From: Bradysia coprophila
Lineage: Eukaryota; Arthropoda; Insecta; Diptera; Sciaridae
NCBI RefSeq assembly: GCF_014529535.1
Contig: NW_023503293.1
Location: 7,828,729-7,892,728, forward strand
DNA: 64,000 nt
Direction: 5' to 3'
Shown: positions 1 through 13,772 of the stretch, in pieces
Numbering within the stretch: position 1 is the first letter of the stretch
Layout of the letters: each line of letters opens with the position of its first letter
Translations under genes and position numbers: made by a program
The notes under the pieces: model-generated
What the model saw: the letters and a program-made list of their open reading frames with translations, nothing else
What the model was told of the DNA's origin: nothing
Databases searched by the model: none

Positions 1-1336
1 GCTTTGTGGGATGGGATGGGGTCGAAAAACAATAATTCCAGGTCCCGGCTAAATATTTTTCTTTTACGAAAATCTCACAAACATTTTTGACAACGATGGT
101 TTTCTTTTTAAATACTAAGAATCTATTGAAAGACCCGATTGTTATTTAGAACAATCTATAGCGTTCAAAGAATCAGGAGCTATATAATGTACAGATCATG
201 TCTTCGACCGTTTATCTTCAATTTTCAAGTGCTGCCACCTTGTTCAGTTTTTAGTAAAGAAAGGCGCTGGTTTCTATGTGTGACAGTGGTGAAAGAGAAA
301 TATTGGAAATATTAGTTGAGATTGAGTTTGCAAGAAAGTGTACTTCTTGTGAATTTCAAACATTCCAGTACTTACGGACAAAATAGTTTGAATTTGATTC
401 AACACAGAGTTTTTTTGCGCTCATTATCTGATTACCATGACTGTAATGACCAGTGACAACATAAAGGTTTATTTTCCCAAGGTATGGTCGGAGGTAATGC
501 CATTCCGACGCGCGGCCTAGAACAATAGTTCGTTGCCACTGACAGCTTTTTTTAAAATGGTTGACTAAGATTTACTTGTGTTTCACAAAATGTTGTGCCT
601 ATCACAAAACAGATGGCCCAGCTTTCTAAGCAATTTTGCTATTTTAAAGACAGGGAGAGATGGCGTTTATAGCAAACTTTCGTGCCACTGCACATCTGAT
701 TCGGTTGCATATGGCATTACCTCCTCACTATATTTACCTTGTATTTTCATTAAAAATGCGTTCAAAAACTGCTTAACTCTTCTGAAAAATTTCCCTGCTT
801 ATCAACGAATCTAAACTACCAGGTATGGTCTAATTTCACCGCGGAGGAAAAAACGATTTTAAAAACGGATTCATATTATTTTGACTTCAAAAATGAATGC
901 GTTCAAGATAAATCGACCGATTTTGAAGAATAGGCCCTACCTGGTACTATATGTACATTCATTGCTGCTTATGGCAGCTTGATCAGCTTGATTTTTAAAG
1001 TGCCTCAAAAACTAGTACTAGATTTTCGGCACAAAGTGTGTTCACGTCGTTTTAAAGCAAGGGTTTGCGTTTTTTCATAATGATTTATGCCAGGCGTTCA
1101 CGCACTGTTATTTGGATTTTATGTCATTTAACTAAAGACATCAGCCAAACGAAAAAAAATTATCGTCGAGAACACCGGCTTTTATTTGTTTTAATTTGGT
1201 TGGTATGAGTCCGATGAACCCTCAAGATCTTGAAAGATACATAGAATTCCATTGTCAACTTAGTTTGCAGAATTGTTGTCACAGAAACCGGCGGGGCCGT
1301 TTTTCCTGAACATCGCAATTAGGGAATTGCTAAAAA
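1..1336. other. No gene recognised
   Basis: Upstream flank of the HINT1 gene. I see no conserved open frame, RNA gene or clear inverted repeat. The longest frame (578-814) has no recognisable motif and ordinary AT-rich composition, so I treat it as non-coding. The last part must contain the HINT1 promoter and 5' untranslated region, but I cannot place a transcription start. Confidence 0.5.
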
Positions 1337-1919
<583 letters not shown>

Positions 1920-1966
1920 TGCCCACGGCTTTTTTTTCTCCAACCGATCAATTGTCGAAAAATAAA

Positions 1967-4900
1967 ATGAACTCAGAACCGAAACAATTTTGGTTTTTCT
2001 TCCGCTGTTTGGAAAAACATTTAAAGAATGATGGGGCAGTCAGTTCCCCAGACAGTTCTAATGCTCTTATCTTTCTGTGTCACTGTAAGGATGACGTATT
2101 ATCTCTCAACTTATTTTAATTGCACAAATGAATTGACTCCAAAACCAATTTTCCAATTAAAACATTGTCTCTTCGGAGTGTGGTGGTTAACCGGTGATTA
2201 TCAATACAATATTCCAGTTACGAAACGTAATCGACACTGAAGGTACCATTGTATTATCCAATCAGGGAAATAAGTGAAAATCGGTTAAGTTTATCTAGAG
2301 TTGTGGTTCTCGAAGTGAGACAAAGTCAGTACTCGGAACGACTGTTAGGGGTGTATTTTTAACAGTGGAAAATACGTCCGCGATATGACCGAAAAATCTA
2401 ATTCCAGATAATTTCAGATTATTATCGGTTATGATCGGCAACTTGACTGGACTACACAAAAAGGTGTTTTTGGTAGAATATCAGCCCTAAAAAGCACGCT
2501 ATGAAATTTTATCCCCACTCTTTTTACAGTGTAAAATTTTGTATGGAGCTGGAGCACTGTCAAATTTCAGTACCCTAAGAGTACCACTTTTACTTGAAGT
2601 GCGTTGGTAAAATACATGTCAATAAGACCAATCCATGGTCAAAATACCGAGGTAGTTCTGTACCTCCAACATATGAAATTTTTCTAAAAAATCTGAAAAA
2701 AAATCTCAGGTCCCTCCATACAGACATTTTTTTAGAATCTTCACAGATTTTTACGTCAACACACTAGACAGAAATAAATGAAAAACAAAATTTACATTAT
2801 CGTCAATAACTCCACTATAACTTGATACTACACTAAAAGTAGTTCTAGGCTAAGACCTTTCGAATATCATAAGCTTCAGTTCGAATTTCACATTTTTCAT
2901 AGCCAAAATATTTATAGTAATGAGAAATCCAGAAACTTTTACAAAATTATCAGATTGACCTAGTATGCACGCGATATTCACCCTCTATATTTGTCCAACC
3001 CGATTTAAGTTTAACGGGAATTTGAATTGTCACAATTACCGCGGTTGTTGAAAATTTTATTCGGGTTCGGGTCGGCTCGGGTCAGGCTTTTAATAAAATT
3101 TTGATCACTTATTCTGACGAAGGAAAACTGTTCAGAGACAATGTCAGTTCCACTATCACTCATTCCGGAACAAAATTAATTTTTTGTGGGGTTTTTGGGT
3201 TCTCGTGTTTCAAAAAATGTAATTCGCTTCGGGTTTCAGTTCCTTATGTAATTCGGGTTGGGAAAATCCTTGCCACGCTCGCCTCTAGTTTTAGGCAACA
3301 ATTTAATCACCTTAAAAATCACTTTGTTGTATGCCATTACAACTTCAATTTCAGGGGACGAGAGGAAACCCACAACGCTTGTCTAAAAAATACGCAAAAT
3401 AGAATCGATCAAAAAAAAAATATTTTTATTTTAACGATATTATACAAGTCAGTTCGTTGTTATTGCTTTACAATTAATTTTTACAAAAAAGAGAATAGAA
3501 ACTAAAAAATTTAGTTAACTTAATTAACTTACGTCTAAAATGGTTACTTATAAATAAAAAATAATAATTAAAAAAAATAGCTCAATAAACAATCACATTT
3601 TTTGATCTTCTTAAATTAGATGGTTACTAATTTCTCGTTTATTTTTGGAAGCAATCGCACAACACTGGTAGTAAGCGAATCTCACCACCAAACGATTCAG
3701 TTTAGTACCATTGTCTTTGGAAGGTCTTAGCCTTTCGACTCGAAGGACTTAGTCAAATTTCTAATCAAGAGTCGAAAAACTGATCTATTAAAGTATTTAT
3801 TAGGGTTGTAGACGAACCAGAGTGGCTTCCGCAGACCAAGTATACAACTTTGATAACTACGCTTCAATAGCTCAGTCTTCGATTTTTTTATTTTGGTAAA
3901 ATCCTCATACAATTAGGATTATTTTGTTCAAATTTGTTCTAAAACTAAATCAAGGCACCACACGTAATCGACTCGATATTTACAGCTGATGCTAAATTTA
4001 AGAAAAAAACGCGAAGAAGAACAGCGTGGACCAGTCATTCTGTATTTAAAGAAGAAAGAAGTGTCCTTTTTCTCATATTTTTGCATCGTACAATCAAAGG
4101 TACTAAATGTGCTAAAAATGTCGAATCTCAAGTGCGAAATGGTTGGTTTACTGAAACTTGTAAGAAACTTTGTCCAATTTTCTTACAAAACGCGATGGAG
4201 TTAAATAGCCTCAATACAAACAACTATTGAAATTATACCATCAGTTTTCCTGACGACTTAGCCATTTGTCCAAACATTTTATTTCCACAAAATTGTTTAG
4301 TGCGGGGCGGGTTGCAATCATTGCAATGCAATGAAGAAAATAGTGAGTGTCAAAGCGAATTTCTGAGTTTAGTACTAGTATGAGTGGATAATTAACTTGC
4401 GTTCCACGTATAAGTGCACATATGAAACGGTATTTTAAGGATAGTTAAATTCTTGATTTAATTAGGATATGTTGCATAAATGAAGTAAATTTTTCGATAT
4501 GAAAAGTGTTTCCTAGGCGCTACTTTAGCGTGATAACAATTTGTGAACATTTTACCCGGTAGCAAAGGAAAGGCGTTATTACTCTATAGCTACAAATAGC
4601 GATGCGAAGGAGACCCGATTCAATTTTTCTAATGTTCTTCTGTCAATTTTGACAGTTATAACAAAAGATAAAAAATTTGAATTAGGACTCCTTACACGTA
4701 GTCTCGAAACGTTCACATGAACCAAGACGAATCGATTGAATGCTGAACGGAATGGAATATGTAACGGTATATTATGATTGAGTTGAGCCAGTGTATGAAG
4801 GCAAAATCGATGGTCCGTTACCAGGGTCTACTTTTGAAAAATGTTTATTTTGGAAATTTTTTAGAAAAATTCAACAAATGAATTCTACAAAAATAGGCCA

Positions 4901-5913
4901 GGTCCGGCACTTGAAACGATCACTGAAATCTTTTCGAATAAAACTCGTTTCACTTGGAGATTATTATTTTTTCAACACGCGCGACATATTCTGATCGTTT
5001 CGATCTTTTGAACCAACATTGAGCCGGCGTGGGGTAATTTGGCAGGTAAAAGGTGAACTCGCAGACAATTTTTCAATACCAAAATTTTGTAAAAGTAGTC
5101 ATTATGTCGATGACATGGCTAAAAAGCATTTGCAGCAATAAACTTGCCTATGCGAGTTCACCCCTTAGGTAGTTTAAAGGTGCGTTCTTTTGGCACCGTG
5201 TGCCAGAGTTCCCGATACCATTGAGCCTAATATTCGGCGGCTAGCTTTATTCAACGAAAATGATTTTTTTTTTTGAATGGGTCAATGTCCCCATTTGCAT
5301 CTAGGATTCGGTTCAAAGTTGGAAAAAATCACTTTCCGTTGAACAAAGTTAACCGCCGAGTAAAAGTACCCGTAGAGGATGGATGAACGTTGGGGCACGT
5401 ACAGAAATTGTATTTCTTTCACTGGCGTTAACTTTTGTCGCTCAGTTAATCATGTTCTTGAGGTTAGAGTTTAACTCAGCGCGTTCACTGAGCGATAAAA
5501 AAAAAGAATTTCTGTACGCGCTCTTGATGACCTATTTTGAAATTGTTATATAACGAGACGATTGCATCTTAATCTCAACATTGCTAACAGTGAAATTGAA
5601 TCGGTTTATTCACTTGATACACACGGTAAATTTTTATGTGTCGACAATTTTCGAATTGATAAATTAAATTCATTATAATCCAGAGTTGTGATGCAACACG
5701 AATTTGATTAGATTATAACAAACATTAAAAACAAAATCTAACACACACAACGATTGTCCCGTTCTTATTACCTATATTCGTAATAAATGGAAGCCAACGC
5801 GCAATTTATATAAATCCAACAAAATAATTTCAATTTCCGTTTCACAGTTCAATTTCGTTCTGCACCCCAAAAAAGAAACAATTGAACAAAAAGCGGGAAA
5901 AAAATGAATTTCC
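1967..5913. other. Gene-poor stretch with degenerate repeats
   Basis: I find no gene here. The 134-codon frame at 3101-3505 is AT-rich and matches nothing I know. The stretch at 2520-2606 resembles one end of the inverted-repeat element described at 54309-54470 (shared GTAAAATTTTGTATGG-like segment and the end CTTGAAGTGCGTTG). Around 5035-5213 lies a degenerate relative of the element at 15071-15198, with outer TTTGGCA / TGCCAGA ends and inner GGTGAACTCGC / GCGAGTTCACC arms. Confidence 0.5.
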
Positions 5914-7070
5914 CTAAAATGGTCGCCGACAATTCGGACAAAAGTTGTATCGTTTCTTTAACTCGACGAGACATTTCCCGTGAAATTCGTGCTCACAGGG
6001 AAGTCGATCACCAGCGCCTTTGTCAATCGTTTCTAAGCATATCGAACATATTTCTCTGAAAATTAGAACATGGAAAAATTAGCCGTGCGCCGCCTTGTAT
6101 GGATGAACTAAGGGTAAATTTTAGATACATTTAGGGGGCTCTGGTATGGGATCGAGAGAGAAAGAGAACTCGGTCTGGTTTTAGCATGCATATAAGTTCA
6201 CACAATTCTTGTCGTTCGTGTTTGTTCTAAGTGTTTTAACCCTTCGGCGATACATAGGCGATATTTTACGCTCCTCCATCAGTTTCTATCAATTTGAAGG
6301 TAAATTCGTTCGATTGGAAGGTAAATTCCATATCTGCGTTCGTTACTATGTTGTCAATGTAACAGATTTCGATCAGCAGTTGAATTCATCAATTCACTGA
6401 TAAGCCGTTACACAAATGTCGTGAACCGTAAAATAAACGATTGTACCGAAATGTGAACATTTTCGTACTATATAGTATCGCAAATAAGAAAGCTTGAGCA
6501 ATCAAAGACAACAATGGACGATAATCTGTTGCTACAATCACAAAAAAAAATGGTAAAATGGTCTACGAGATAAAAATGTTCAATTTTCCCACAAAAAAAA
6601 TTACGTTCCACAAAATAGAGGTTGAATGAACTAGGACGAAAAATGAACTTCATATCCCAAAATGGTTCTGTCCTAAAATGAACTAATTTGAACAAAGAAT
6701 TCCATTTCAAAAAATGAAAGTCTGATGCTGGTTGACAGAGAGAACAGGAATGACATAACGAAAAAAAAAATATTTTCAAATTCAATTTTTGTCCTTCCAT
6801 TTACCTGCCAGTTCTGCTCTTCGATCTCGATCCGCCTCCCCACGATTCCGAGTCAGACCGTCCATATCGCCAATCTCCCGTATCGTACCGATGGTGTGGA
6901 TGTTCTTGACGATGTTTTGCCGCTGCGAAATACGCAAAAATAGCTGCTCCTAGTGCTACACCTAGACACAAATAAGCGATTGTGAAAGCGTAATTAAACT
7001 TCTTTCGTTTTGGATTTTGGTGAAGGTTTCTTATACCAAGTGTTATCGCATAAATGGCCGGGTGTGTCAT
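5914..7070 (-). CDS. Small membrane-anchored RING-H2 E3 ubiquitin ligase
   Basis: Two exons, 6805-7070 and 5914-6055, join in phase (donor AG|GTAAAT, acceptor TTTTCAG) into 135 residues. Residues about 26-50 form one hydrophobic segment (YAFTIAYLCLGVALGAAIFAYF), followed by a basic, Ser/Gly/Arg-rich linker. The last 45 residues are a RING: CSIC, then CEHEFHGKC, then CPNC, which is the Cys3-His2-Cys3 RING-H2 spacing. By family it should transfer ubiquitin at a membrane, with RING and linker on the same side. Exon 1 alone ends in a chance TAA at the splice donor, so a single-exon reading would miss the RING. It is divergent from Nup160, with 380 bp between start codons. I cannot name the ortholog. 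Confidence 0.82.
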
Positions 7071-7450
7071 CGCTCAATTTTGTGCTACAGCAAATACTTC
7101 TAAATTTGTTAGAAATTTTTCACTGTTCGATTTGCATAAAATTTCGTAAACAACACGAAATAACAAAAACAAAAAATAAATTCAGAAAACAAAAACGTCA
7201 GACACGAAAAATCCCTGAACTGAAACAAAAAAACGAAAGGTAAAATAATGACAGTTTGGTTGGATTTTGGTACATTTGACTTGCGGTAAATTTTTGAATG
7301 TTTCTCATTCCGCGTTTCCATTCATTTTAGTACATTTTCTGTAGTGTAACTGTCAAACGCTCGCTGTTCTCTAGCAAAAAAAACAAATCATATTTGGCGG
7401 CCACTCGTTTATCTGTACACCTTAAAGCCTCCCGACAATTACGCAAAGAA
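7071..7450. promoter_or_regulatory. Divergent intergenic region shared by the RING gene and Nup160
   Basis: These 380 bp separate the start codons of the RING ligase (-) and Nup160 (+), so both promoters probably lie here. The first half is rich in A runs. No TATA box or other core element stands out, which fits housekeeping promoters. No experimental start site can be inferred. Confidence 0.45.
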
Positions 7451-10400
7451 ATGGATGAATTTCCAATGAGTTATCGTGAAGTTATACCCGGACAGACAAA
7501 TCCACAATTATGGAAGGACATTTCACTGAATACCGGTAAACTATTGCAAACAAATCCTCTGCTTAGGTTATGAACGCAATCTTTTAACAAACAAAAACAT
7601 GATCATTATGCGACAGGCGGCACCCAAAGTACCCAGGACATTAAAGTGGCCGAAAAAGCCGGTGGTTACTGCTACAAAAATGCTTGGCAAATCGATAACC
7701 GGAACCGTTTCATCTATTGGTAAGTTCCGTAACTATACTAACCAACCAGCCGGAATTTTGCGGTTAACGTTTCTCATACTCAGGCGAACATGTCACGACA
7801 CACTCGAATTATCCGAGATCAGTTTGGACGTGAATCTGCTCGACAATCATGTTCGATACAAATTTGCCGATTCGCCCGTTCTGACGGTGTCCATATTCGA
7901 AACACAAGACTCGGTCATATTATTGGTGGTAACAGTGAGCAGTCTTCATCGGTTGACGTTTTCGCATCCGTCGAAATTGCAGCAGAAAATTGAAACTCAA
8001 TCCATGTCCATATTACATGAAGCGTCGGCAAATCCGGCCCGAGACAAATACACATTTCATGTCATCGGTAATTTAACGGCAACTAGTAAGTGCAGTGTGG
8101 AACTGGGTCTGTTCCATTGGAGTGAAATTTACAAATAAAAACCATTTTAGATCATCCCATTCCACATACGGCAGCATGTTGGTTGTTAAATGGTGGCGAG
8201 GAAGCTGTGTTTGCTACTGCATATCACACAACTCTGATGCTGTTTGTGATGAATTGTGAAAGTGGAAAGACAGTGCCCATGGAATTGAAGCAAAATTATA
8301 TTGTCCCGAGGATATTGTCGAACATAACGGGTGCCTTGCGGTAATAAGATAATGACAGACCCAGTTCAATGGAATCTTCTAATCAATTTCGTTTCCCTAA
8401 TCTCAGCGGTAAGACCAACTCGCCAGACAGTAAATACGTCTCGTCGCTGGTTTTCAATACCATTGGCGATCAGACTTTCCTCTACGCTTTGTACCGAGAC
8501 GAGCAAATACGAATGTGGTCAACACGCACTGGCCAATGTGTATCGACAGTAAATTGTCTACAAGAAGGAATTGATGCACGACCGCAAGGACGTATGTTTT
8601 ATCTTCTGCTATAGTTCACTCTTCGCGCTTACCACATCGTTCCAATTCGTTTGATATTTTGCAGCTCAATCCAATTTATTGCGTCGCTCGTCGCCTACAA
8701 CCATTTGCGCGTATCTGTGCTACTCAATGGGTTCGGAATTTGTGACCATTCAAACGCAGTGGGACGGAATGGCCACTCATTCGATGATCCGAGTCAAAGT
8801 GATCAAAGCGCCACAGTACGATCTTGTCGATTTCGAAGTGAATGACAATCGAATCTGGGGCCTGTGGTGCAATCCACAGGGCGAGTATAACATTTGCAGT
8901 TACTCTTTCCTGTCCAGTAGCGGTTGGGTATCGGCGGCAATGGAACCCCCACCAGATCGATGCATTGTGGTCGAAAATGGATGCGATCCGAAGCAGATTT
9001 ACTGCTCGTACATATTTCATCCGGGCAAATTTCAACGCAGCGTCATCGATCAAGCTTTGATGGTGAGTGCATCAGTAATCCTTGCCGATCTTCGTTTAAC
9101 ATATCAATTGTTCGTTGTAGATGTTCCGCAGATCGAACATTCTGTCCGATCCGAATCTACCGATATCGATACTGAAGGATCGCGTCTGTCAGGCCGTTGA
9201 GCAAGAAGTTCAAAACGAGATCAGTGAATACGAAATGACCGACGAAGAATATGTGGAAGTGAGTGCCAAGCATTGGGAAGCGTTTTATTTGCGATGCGAA
9301 CAGTATCAGGAGAAATCGTGTCAGCCGATCGGTTTGGTTATCATGCAATCGGTGGGTGCGGTTTGCATTGTTAAGAAGACGTCGTTTTCGCTGCTGAGAC
9401 CGTGTGACACATTGGAGCATGTAATGATTGCCGGCGATTCGGTCGAAATTGATCTGGACGAGGACATTGTGAAATTGGTGTCGGTGTTGGCGATGCTCGA
9501 ACAACCGATTTTGGAGGACATCAAACGTGAAATCGACAACAAAATGTACTACTTGCACATACCGAATGTTGTGATCGAGAAATTCGTTTCCGATATGCTG
9601 TCGAAGGATGACGATGGCGACATGGTAAGCATAATGTGATTCTGAGGAGTTTCGTTGCAATTTTCTGTGCCAAGTTTTACATTGCCTTCCCGTTGTTTGC
9701 AGAGCTCTCAACGGGACTTCATACTGAAGCTGCACTACGAAATCAAAACCATCGGAGACCTTTCTCAAGCCATGATCCGATTGCTGGACGAACTGCGTAT
9801 GGATACCGACGAAGAAACGCCACTAAACGCAACGCGCCATTTAATCACATTGTTCGGCAGCGATATTGGAATATCAGTTGTGTCCGAATCACTGCGTCAG
9901 ATCGCTCTGATTCGGTATTCATTGTGCCGCAATTTGCTCATCCTGCAGCACATACTGTTCGACACATTTGACATTCCTTGCAATGTGTTGGAAGTGATTC
10001 GTTCGCAATGCATGCCGGACACGATGGTATATGTACAGGCCTATTACGTTATGATGTGGATGAGCGAAACTCCAGCACAATCCGGAACATCATCAGCATC
10101 ACTGTAAGTGGATCCGATTTCGTCGAAAATTCATTTCCTAGCATTTGACTAACTCAATTCCATTGACATTCAAGGGAGAGCAGTCTTCAACGTCTGGCCA
10201 CACTTCAATTATCCGATGCGAGACACATTCCACGTTCCGTTCAACCGATAACATTGCTGGAATTGTTCCTACGCGGCAAGGGAATCGTCACCGGTTTGTC
10301 GGCGTTGAATTTACAATTTAAAAAATTGACCGATCAACAGTGGCAATACACGTTGGTGCCGCTGGTTAAGAATATCGGTCAGTTGGTGTGGGCGGTGTCC

Positions 10401-12288
10401 GGCAATTTTATATTTGGCGAATGGTTGCTCAGCAGTTGCCAGCACATTTTGATTCAAGAATACGTTCGATTGCTGAATCGATGGTGTGAATGGAACAGCT
10501 GTTCACGTAAGTAGATCTGGCATTTCGTTCCATCTGACGGACAATCTGTGATGCCTAAGATCTTTTTAGGACACTTCATTTTGGCTGTATCACTGCTGGA
10601 AAATGGTGAAGCACACAAAGCCTACGATATGTTCATGAAAGCTGCCAGCGGAGTGTTGACTGAAACATTTTTGGAGAAAATTATTCTGACACCATCAGCG
10701 GAGGGCATCACCTACAACATGGCATTGACTCAATACTATCTGAAAGTGATTCAACTGTTCGAACAACATTCGGCACTGGATCATGTCATTTCACTTGCCC
10801 GAGCGGCCATCGGAATTTTGGACAAAAACGATCCTCAGCTGGCAATGTTTCAATCGATTGTCTTCACCAATCATCTGCAATTGGAACACTATGATGAGGC
10901 ATATCATGCATTGATCGATAATAGCGAACCGTCGCGCAGAAAAGACTGTCTACGGCTGTTGGTTGTGTGTTTGTTTCAACAGAATCGTTCCGATTTGCTG
11001 ATGAAGTATCCGTACATTCGGCTTCAAGACGACCTGGAAGATATTGTCGAATCGAGGGCCAGATCGATGGCAATCGAACGGAATCACTACTACGAATTCC
11101 TGTACGCTTTCCATGTGACGAAGGGTAATTTTCGAAAAGGTTTGTGGTGTGATGTGCGATTGTGTGGATCAATGAACGAAATTTTCATTTTATCTCCATT
11201 CTCTGTCCGGATAGCCTCATCTATTATGTACGAACAAGCGATGCGATACGCCTTAGAATGTGACACCATTGAGTCGGTACAGTGTCGTTATGAGTGCCTT
11301 TTGGCTTGCCTGAACGCGCTGAACCTATGCGATGAGAATTACGCCTGGATTGCCAAGCCCGTTATCAACGAAGACAATGGCCATAACAGTGAAGATATGG
11401 AAACGAATGAGGTAGGTCACCAATCGAACACCGGTTGTTGTTTCTCTCACTGACCAATTGAAATTCCAACAGATTCCGGTAAAGCAAAATGTCATCGTGC
11501 TGCAGTCCAAAGACATTCGCCAGGAGTTGCTCATTGCCGACACGATCTTGTGTTTGTCGAAGCATCGTCAGGAGATCGGCTCGATATTGAATGCTGATAC
11601 GGATCAGTTGATTGCAGTGCTTGCTAACACGGGACTGTACACTGCAGCTGTCAAATTGACGTCTAAATTGGAAAAAAGTGTTGCACCCGTTCTGGAGAGC
11701 CTTGCAGCTGCCTGTGTCCGAGCCTCCGAAGAGAATTCGAATGAAGTGTGGTCGTGGCTGCAAGAAAATGACATTGCCGATCTGCCGCAAAAGAACTCGG
11801 CGGTAGATATGGCCTGGAAATTACTCGAAGTTTTGCTGGACGATTATGAAACCGGCACTGCTACCACATTGCGCAAATCGGTGGCCAACAAAATTTTGAG
11901 TCTCGGCGAATTTCTGCCGCATTGGCTGTATTTGTCGTACAAAAAAGCGAATCCATCCGAACTGTTGTACTTGTATGTGAACCACGGTCGTCTAATTGAA
12001 GCCACCGAATTGGCAGTGGATTATGTTTCGGCGATGCTCCGGTTTGGCGGCGAATTCTTCGGACTCAGCAATTCGATGCACATTACACTGCCGCCAATGT
12101 GTTTGCCGGTGAATACAATCGATTTATTGATCTACGGATTGGAGCTGAATGCCGACCAGGACGAATGTTATCGGGAATGCTTGGACGAATTGAGACGAGT
12201 GGTTCAATTTTATTTGACAACGGCTAAAGCAGTGTCGGACAATAAGATTCGATATGCGTCGGATGTGGGAAGCATCGATGTGCGTTGA
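7451..12288 (+). CDS. Nup160: Nuclear pore complex protein Nup160
   Basis: Scaffold nucleoporin of the Y (Nup107-160) complex of the nuclear pore. Twelve exons join in frame: 7451-7535, 7617-7719, 7784-8085, 8151-8340, 8407-8591, 8665-9062, 9121-9624, 9703-10103, 10175-10506, 10570-11139, 11215-11411 and 11473-12288, giving about 1360 residues, near the fly length. The N-terminus has YREVIP and the motif WKDISLNTG, typical of Nup160. The first half reads as beta-propeller (for example FLYALYRDEQIRMWS) and the second half as alpha-solenoid. All junctions keep phase with standard GT/AG sites, so the gene looks intact. Introns are short (about 55-86 bp). It converges on CSL4, whose stop is only 110 bp away. 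Confidence 0.93.
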
Positions 12289-12397
12289 GTTAAGGTTAAG
12301 GTTTTCTTGTTTTTCTTGTAACAGTTGCAATTGCATTTGGTTCCCGTTCTCGATAAAAACAAAATAATTTTCAAAATTTTTTGCGTTTGCCTTTATT

Positions 12398-13174
12398 CTA
12401 CGGTTTTGGTTCGGTTTTGATATTGACGGCACTTTCTGACACAATTTTTGCAACCTTCCGCTGTTCCTTAACCAAACTTTGTGGGCATTGCATTTCTGTC
12501 CAACTTACTGGAATCATTGGCACACCATGCAGACCAGATTCAGCAGCCATTGCCACAACAACTCCGAGTTCGTTTTCGGCAGTGCTCAACTGGTAGCAAT
12601 GTAGTTCGGTGTGCGGTAACTGAAATTGGAATGAGGAAGTGTTATCTTTACAACTCTAAACATGAACCAATAAATTCCAATGACTACGTACCACACGGGC
12701 CAGAATGACATCGCCCGGTCGGAATGATTTGTACATGTCGACACGATCCTTTTCTGTGCTTCGAACATCTTCTTTCCGCAATAAGCCGCGGTACGTCCGA
12801 TTCAACGTTACATCGCCCACACAAGTAATCAGACATTTGGCTATTCGCTGATTCAAAACGGTTACTTTGGCTGTTACAATATCACCGGCAATCGGAACAA
12901 TGGTTTGATTTCCGAACGATTTGACTTCGAGTACTTTCATCTGAAGTGGAATAGATTTCCATTGAAAAATTCATCCGGAATGGATGCCATGTCAATCGTT
13001 TACCTTATCTTTCTGTCGAATTTGTACCAATCCGGCCAGCATTGAGTAGATGTATCCCTGTCGTTCGTATGTACCTTGACCGGGGATTGTATTTTCTTCA
13101 CACAGGCAGAGTCTTTGTCCGGGGACACACATCAGATGCTTGGTCTCAGTAACAGGCGAACTATCTGTTTCCAT
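12398..13174 (-). CDS. Csl4: Exosome complex component CSL4 (EXOSC1)
   Basis: Cap subunit of the RNA exosome, which binds RNA above the catalytic-core ring. Exons 13004-13174, 12692-12940 and 12398-12619 join in phase 0 to give 212 residues. Visible marks are the N-terminal CVPGQRLC and GTYERQGYIYS, a central S1-type fold (VPIAGDIVTAKVTVLN to FRPGDVILARV), and the C-terminal STAENELGVV and SWTEMQCP, which define CSL4. I start at ATG 13174; an upstream in-frame TTG is not a likely eukaryotic start. The stop codon is followed directly by AATAAA on the minus strand (12392-12397), so the 3' UTR must be very short. The gene is convergent with Nup160. Confidence 0.93.
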
Positions 13175-13608
13175 TTTGCCGGAATTGTTCAACTAAAAAC
13201 TTTAACCACACGGTTGCAATCTTGTGTAGATGTGAGTCTTTCAATGTAAACAAAACTTTTGAAGTTTGTGCGGTTATGGAGTGTCATGCTTTTTGAGCTG
13301 TTTTTTTTTGCACGAGTGGGATTGTAGTAGATTTTATTGAATTTGCTCTTGTACGATTCACACCGAAGATTGCTCGGTCTTTGAGGTCTTTGAGCTATAC
13401 AGAATTAGGCCGTTACTTCTAATTTGAATGCTAGAATTTCAACCATTTTCAAAAGTTTTTAAGAATTTCACAAATTTCAAGAACTTGAATTTTTGACAAT
13501 TCTTGGATTTTAGAATGTTTAGCATTTTCAGTGAGGAGGAAACTACTCAGGCAATTGATTACACACCCTCGAAGGAGTTGCCGGAGAATAGTAATAGTAA
13601 TTGAAGGA

Positions 13609-13772
13609 AGCAGTGCCGCCTTTTCCATATGGGCCAAATGGGCAAATGCCCGTGGCGCCCGAAGTGGAGCAGAAGTAAATGGCGCCCGAGGTCCTTAAAA
13701 AAATTAGCTTTACTAAATTGGCGCCTATTTTTCCAATTGCCCGATGGCGCCCAAAAGCTAAGAGCGGCACTG
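13609..13772. mobile_element. hAT-like MITE, about 164 bp
   Basis: The ends are CAGTGCCGC on the left and GCGGCACTG on the right, a perfect 9 bp inverted repeat of the CAGNG type used by hAT elements. The interior carries three more imperfect TGGCGCCC / GGGCGCCA copies. No clear 8 bp target duplication is seen, so it is either old or not hAT. It is too short to code for a transposase. Confidence 0.45.

Noticed and set aside
3101-3505. 134-codon open frame on the plus strand
   Set aside because: AT-rich, no domain pattern, no splice partners in frame, and no similarity I can recognise; likely chance.
9157-9768. 203-codon minus-strand frame
   Set aside because: It is the antisense shadow of Nup160 exon 7 and its flank; His/Arg-rich composition is typical of such shadows.
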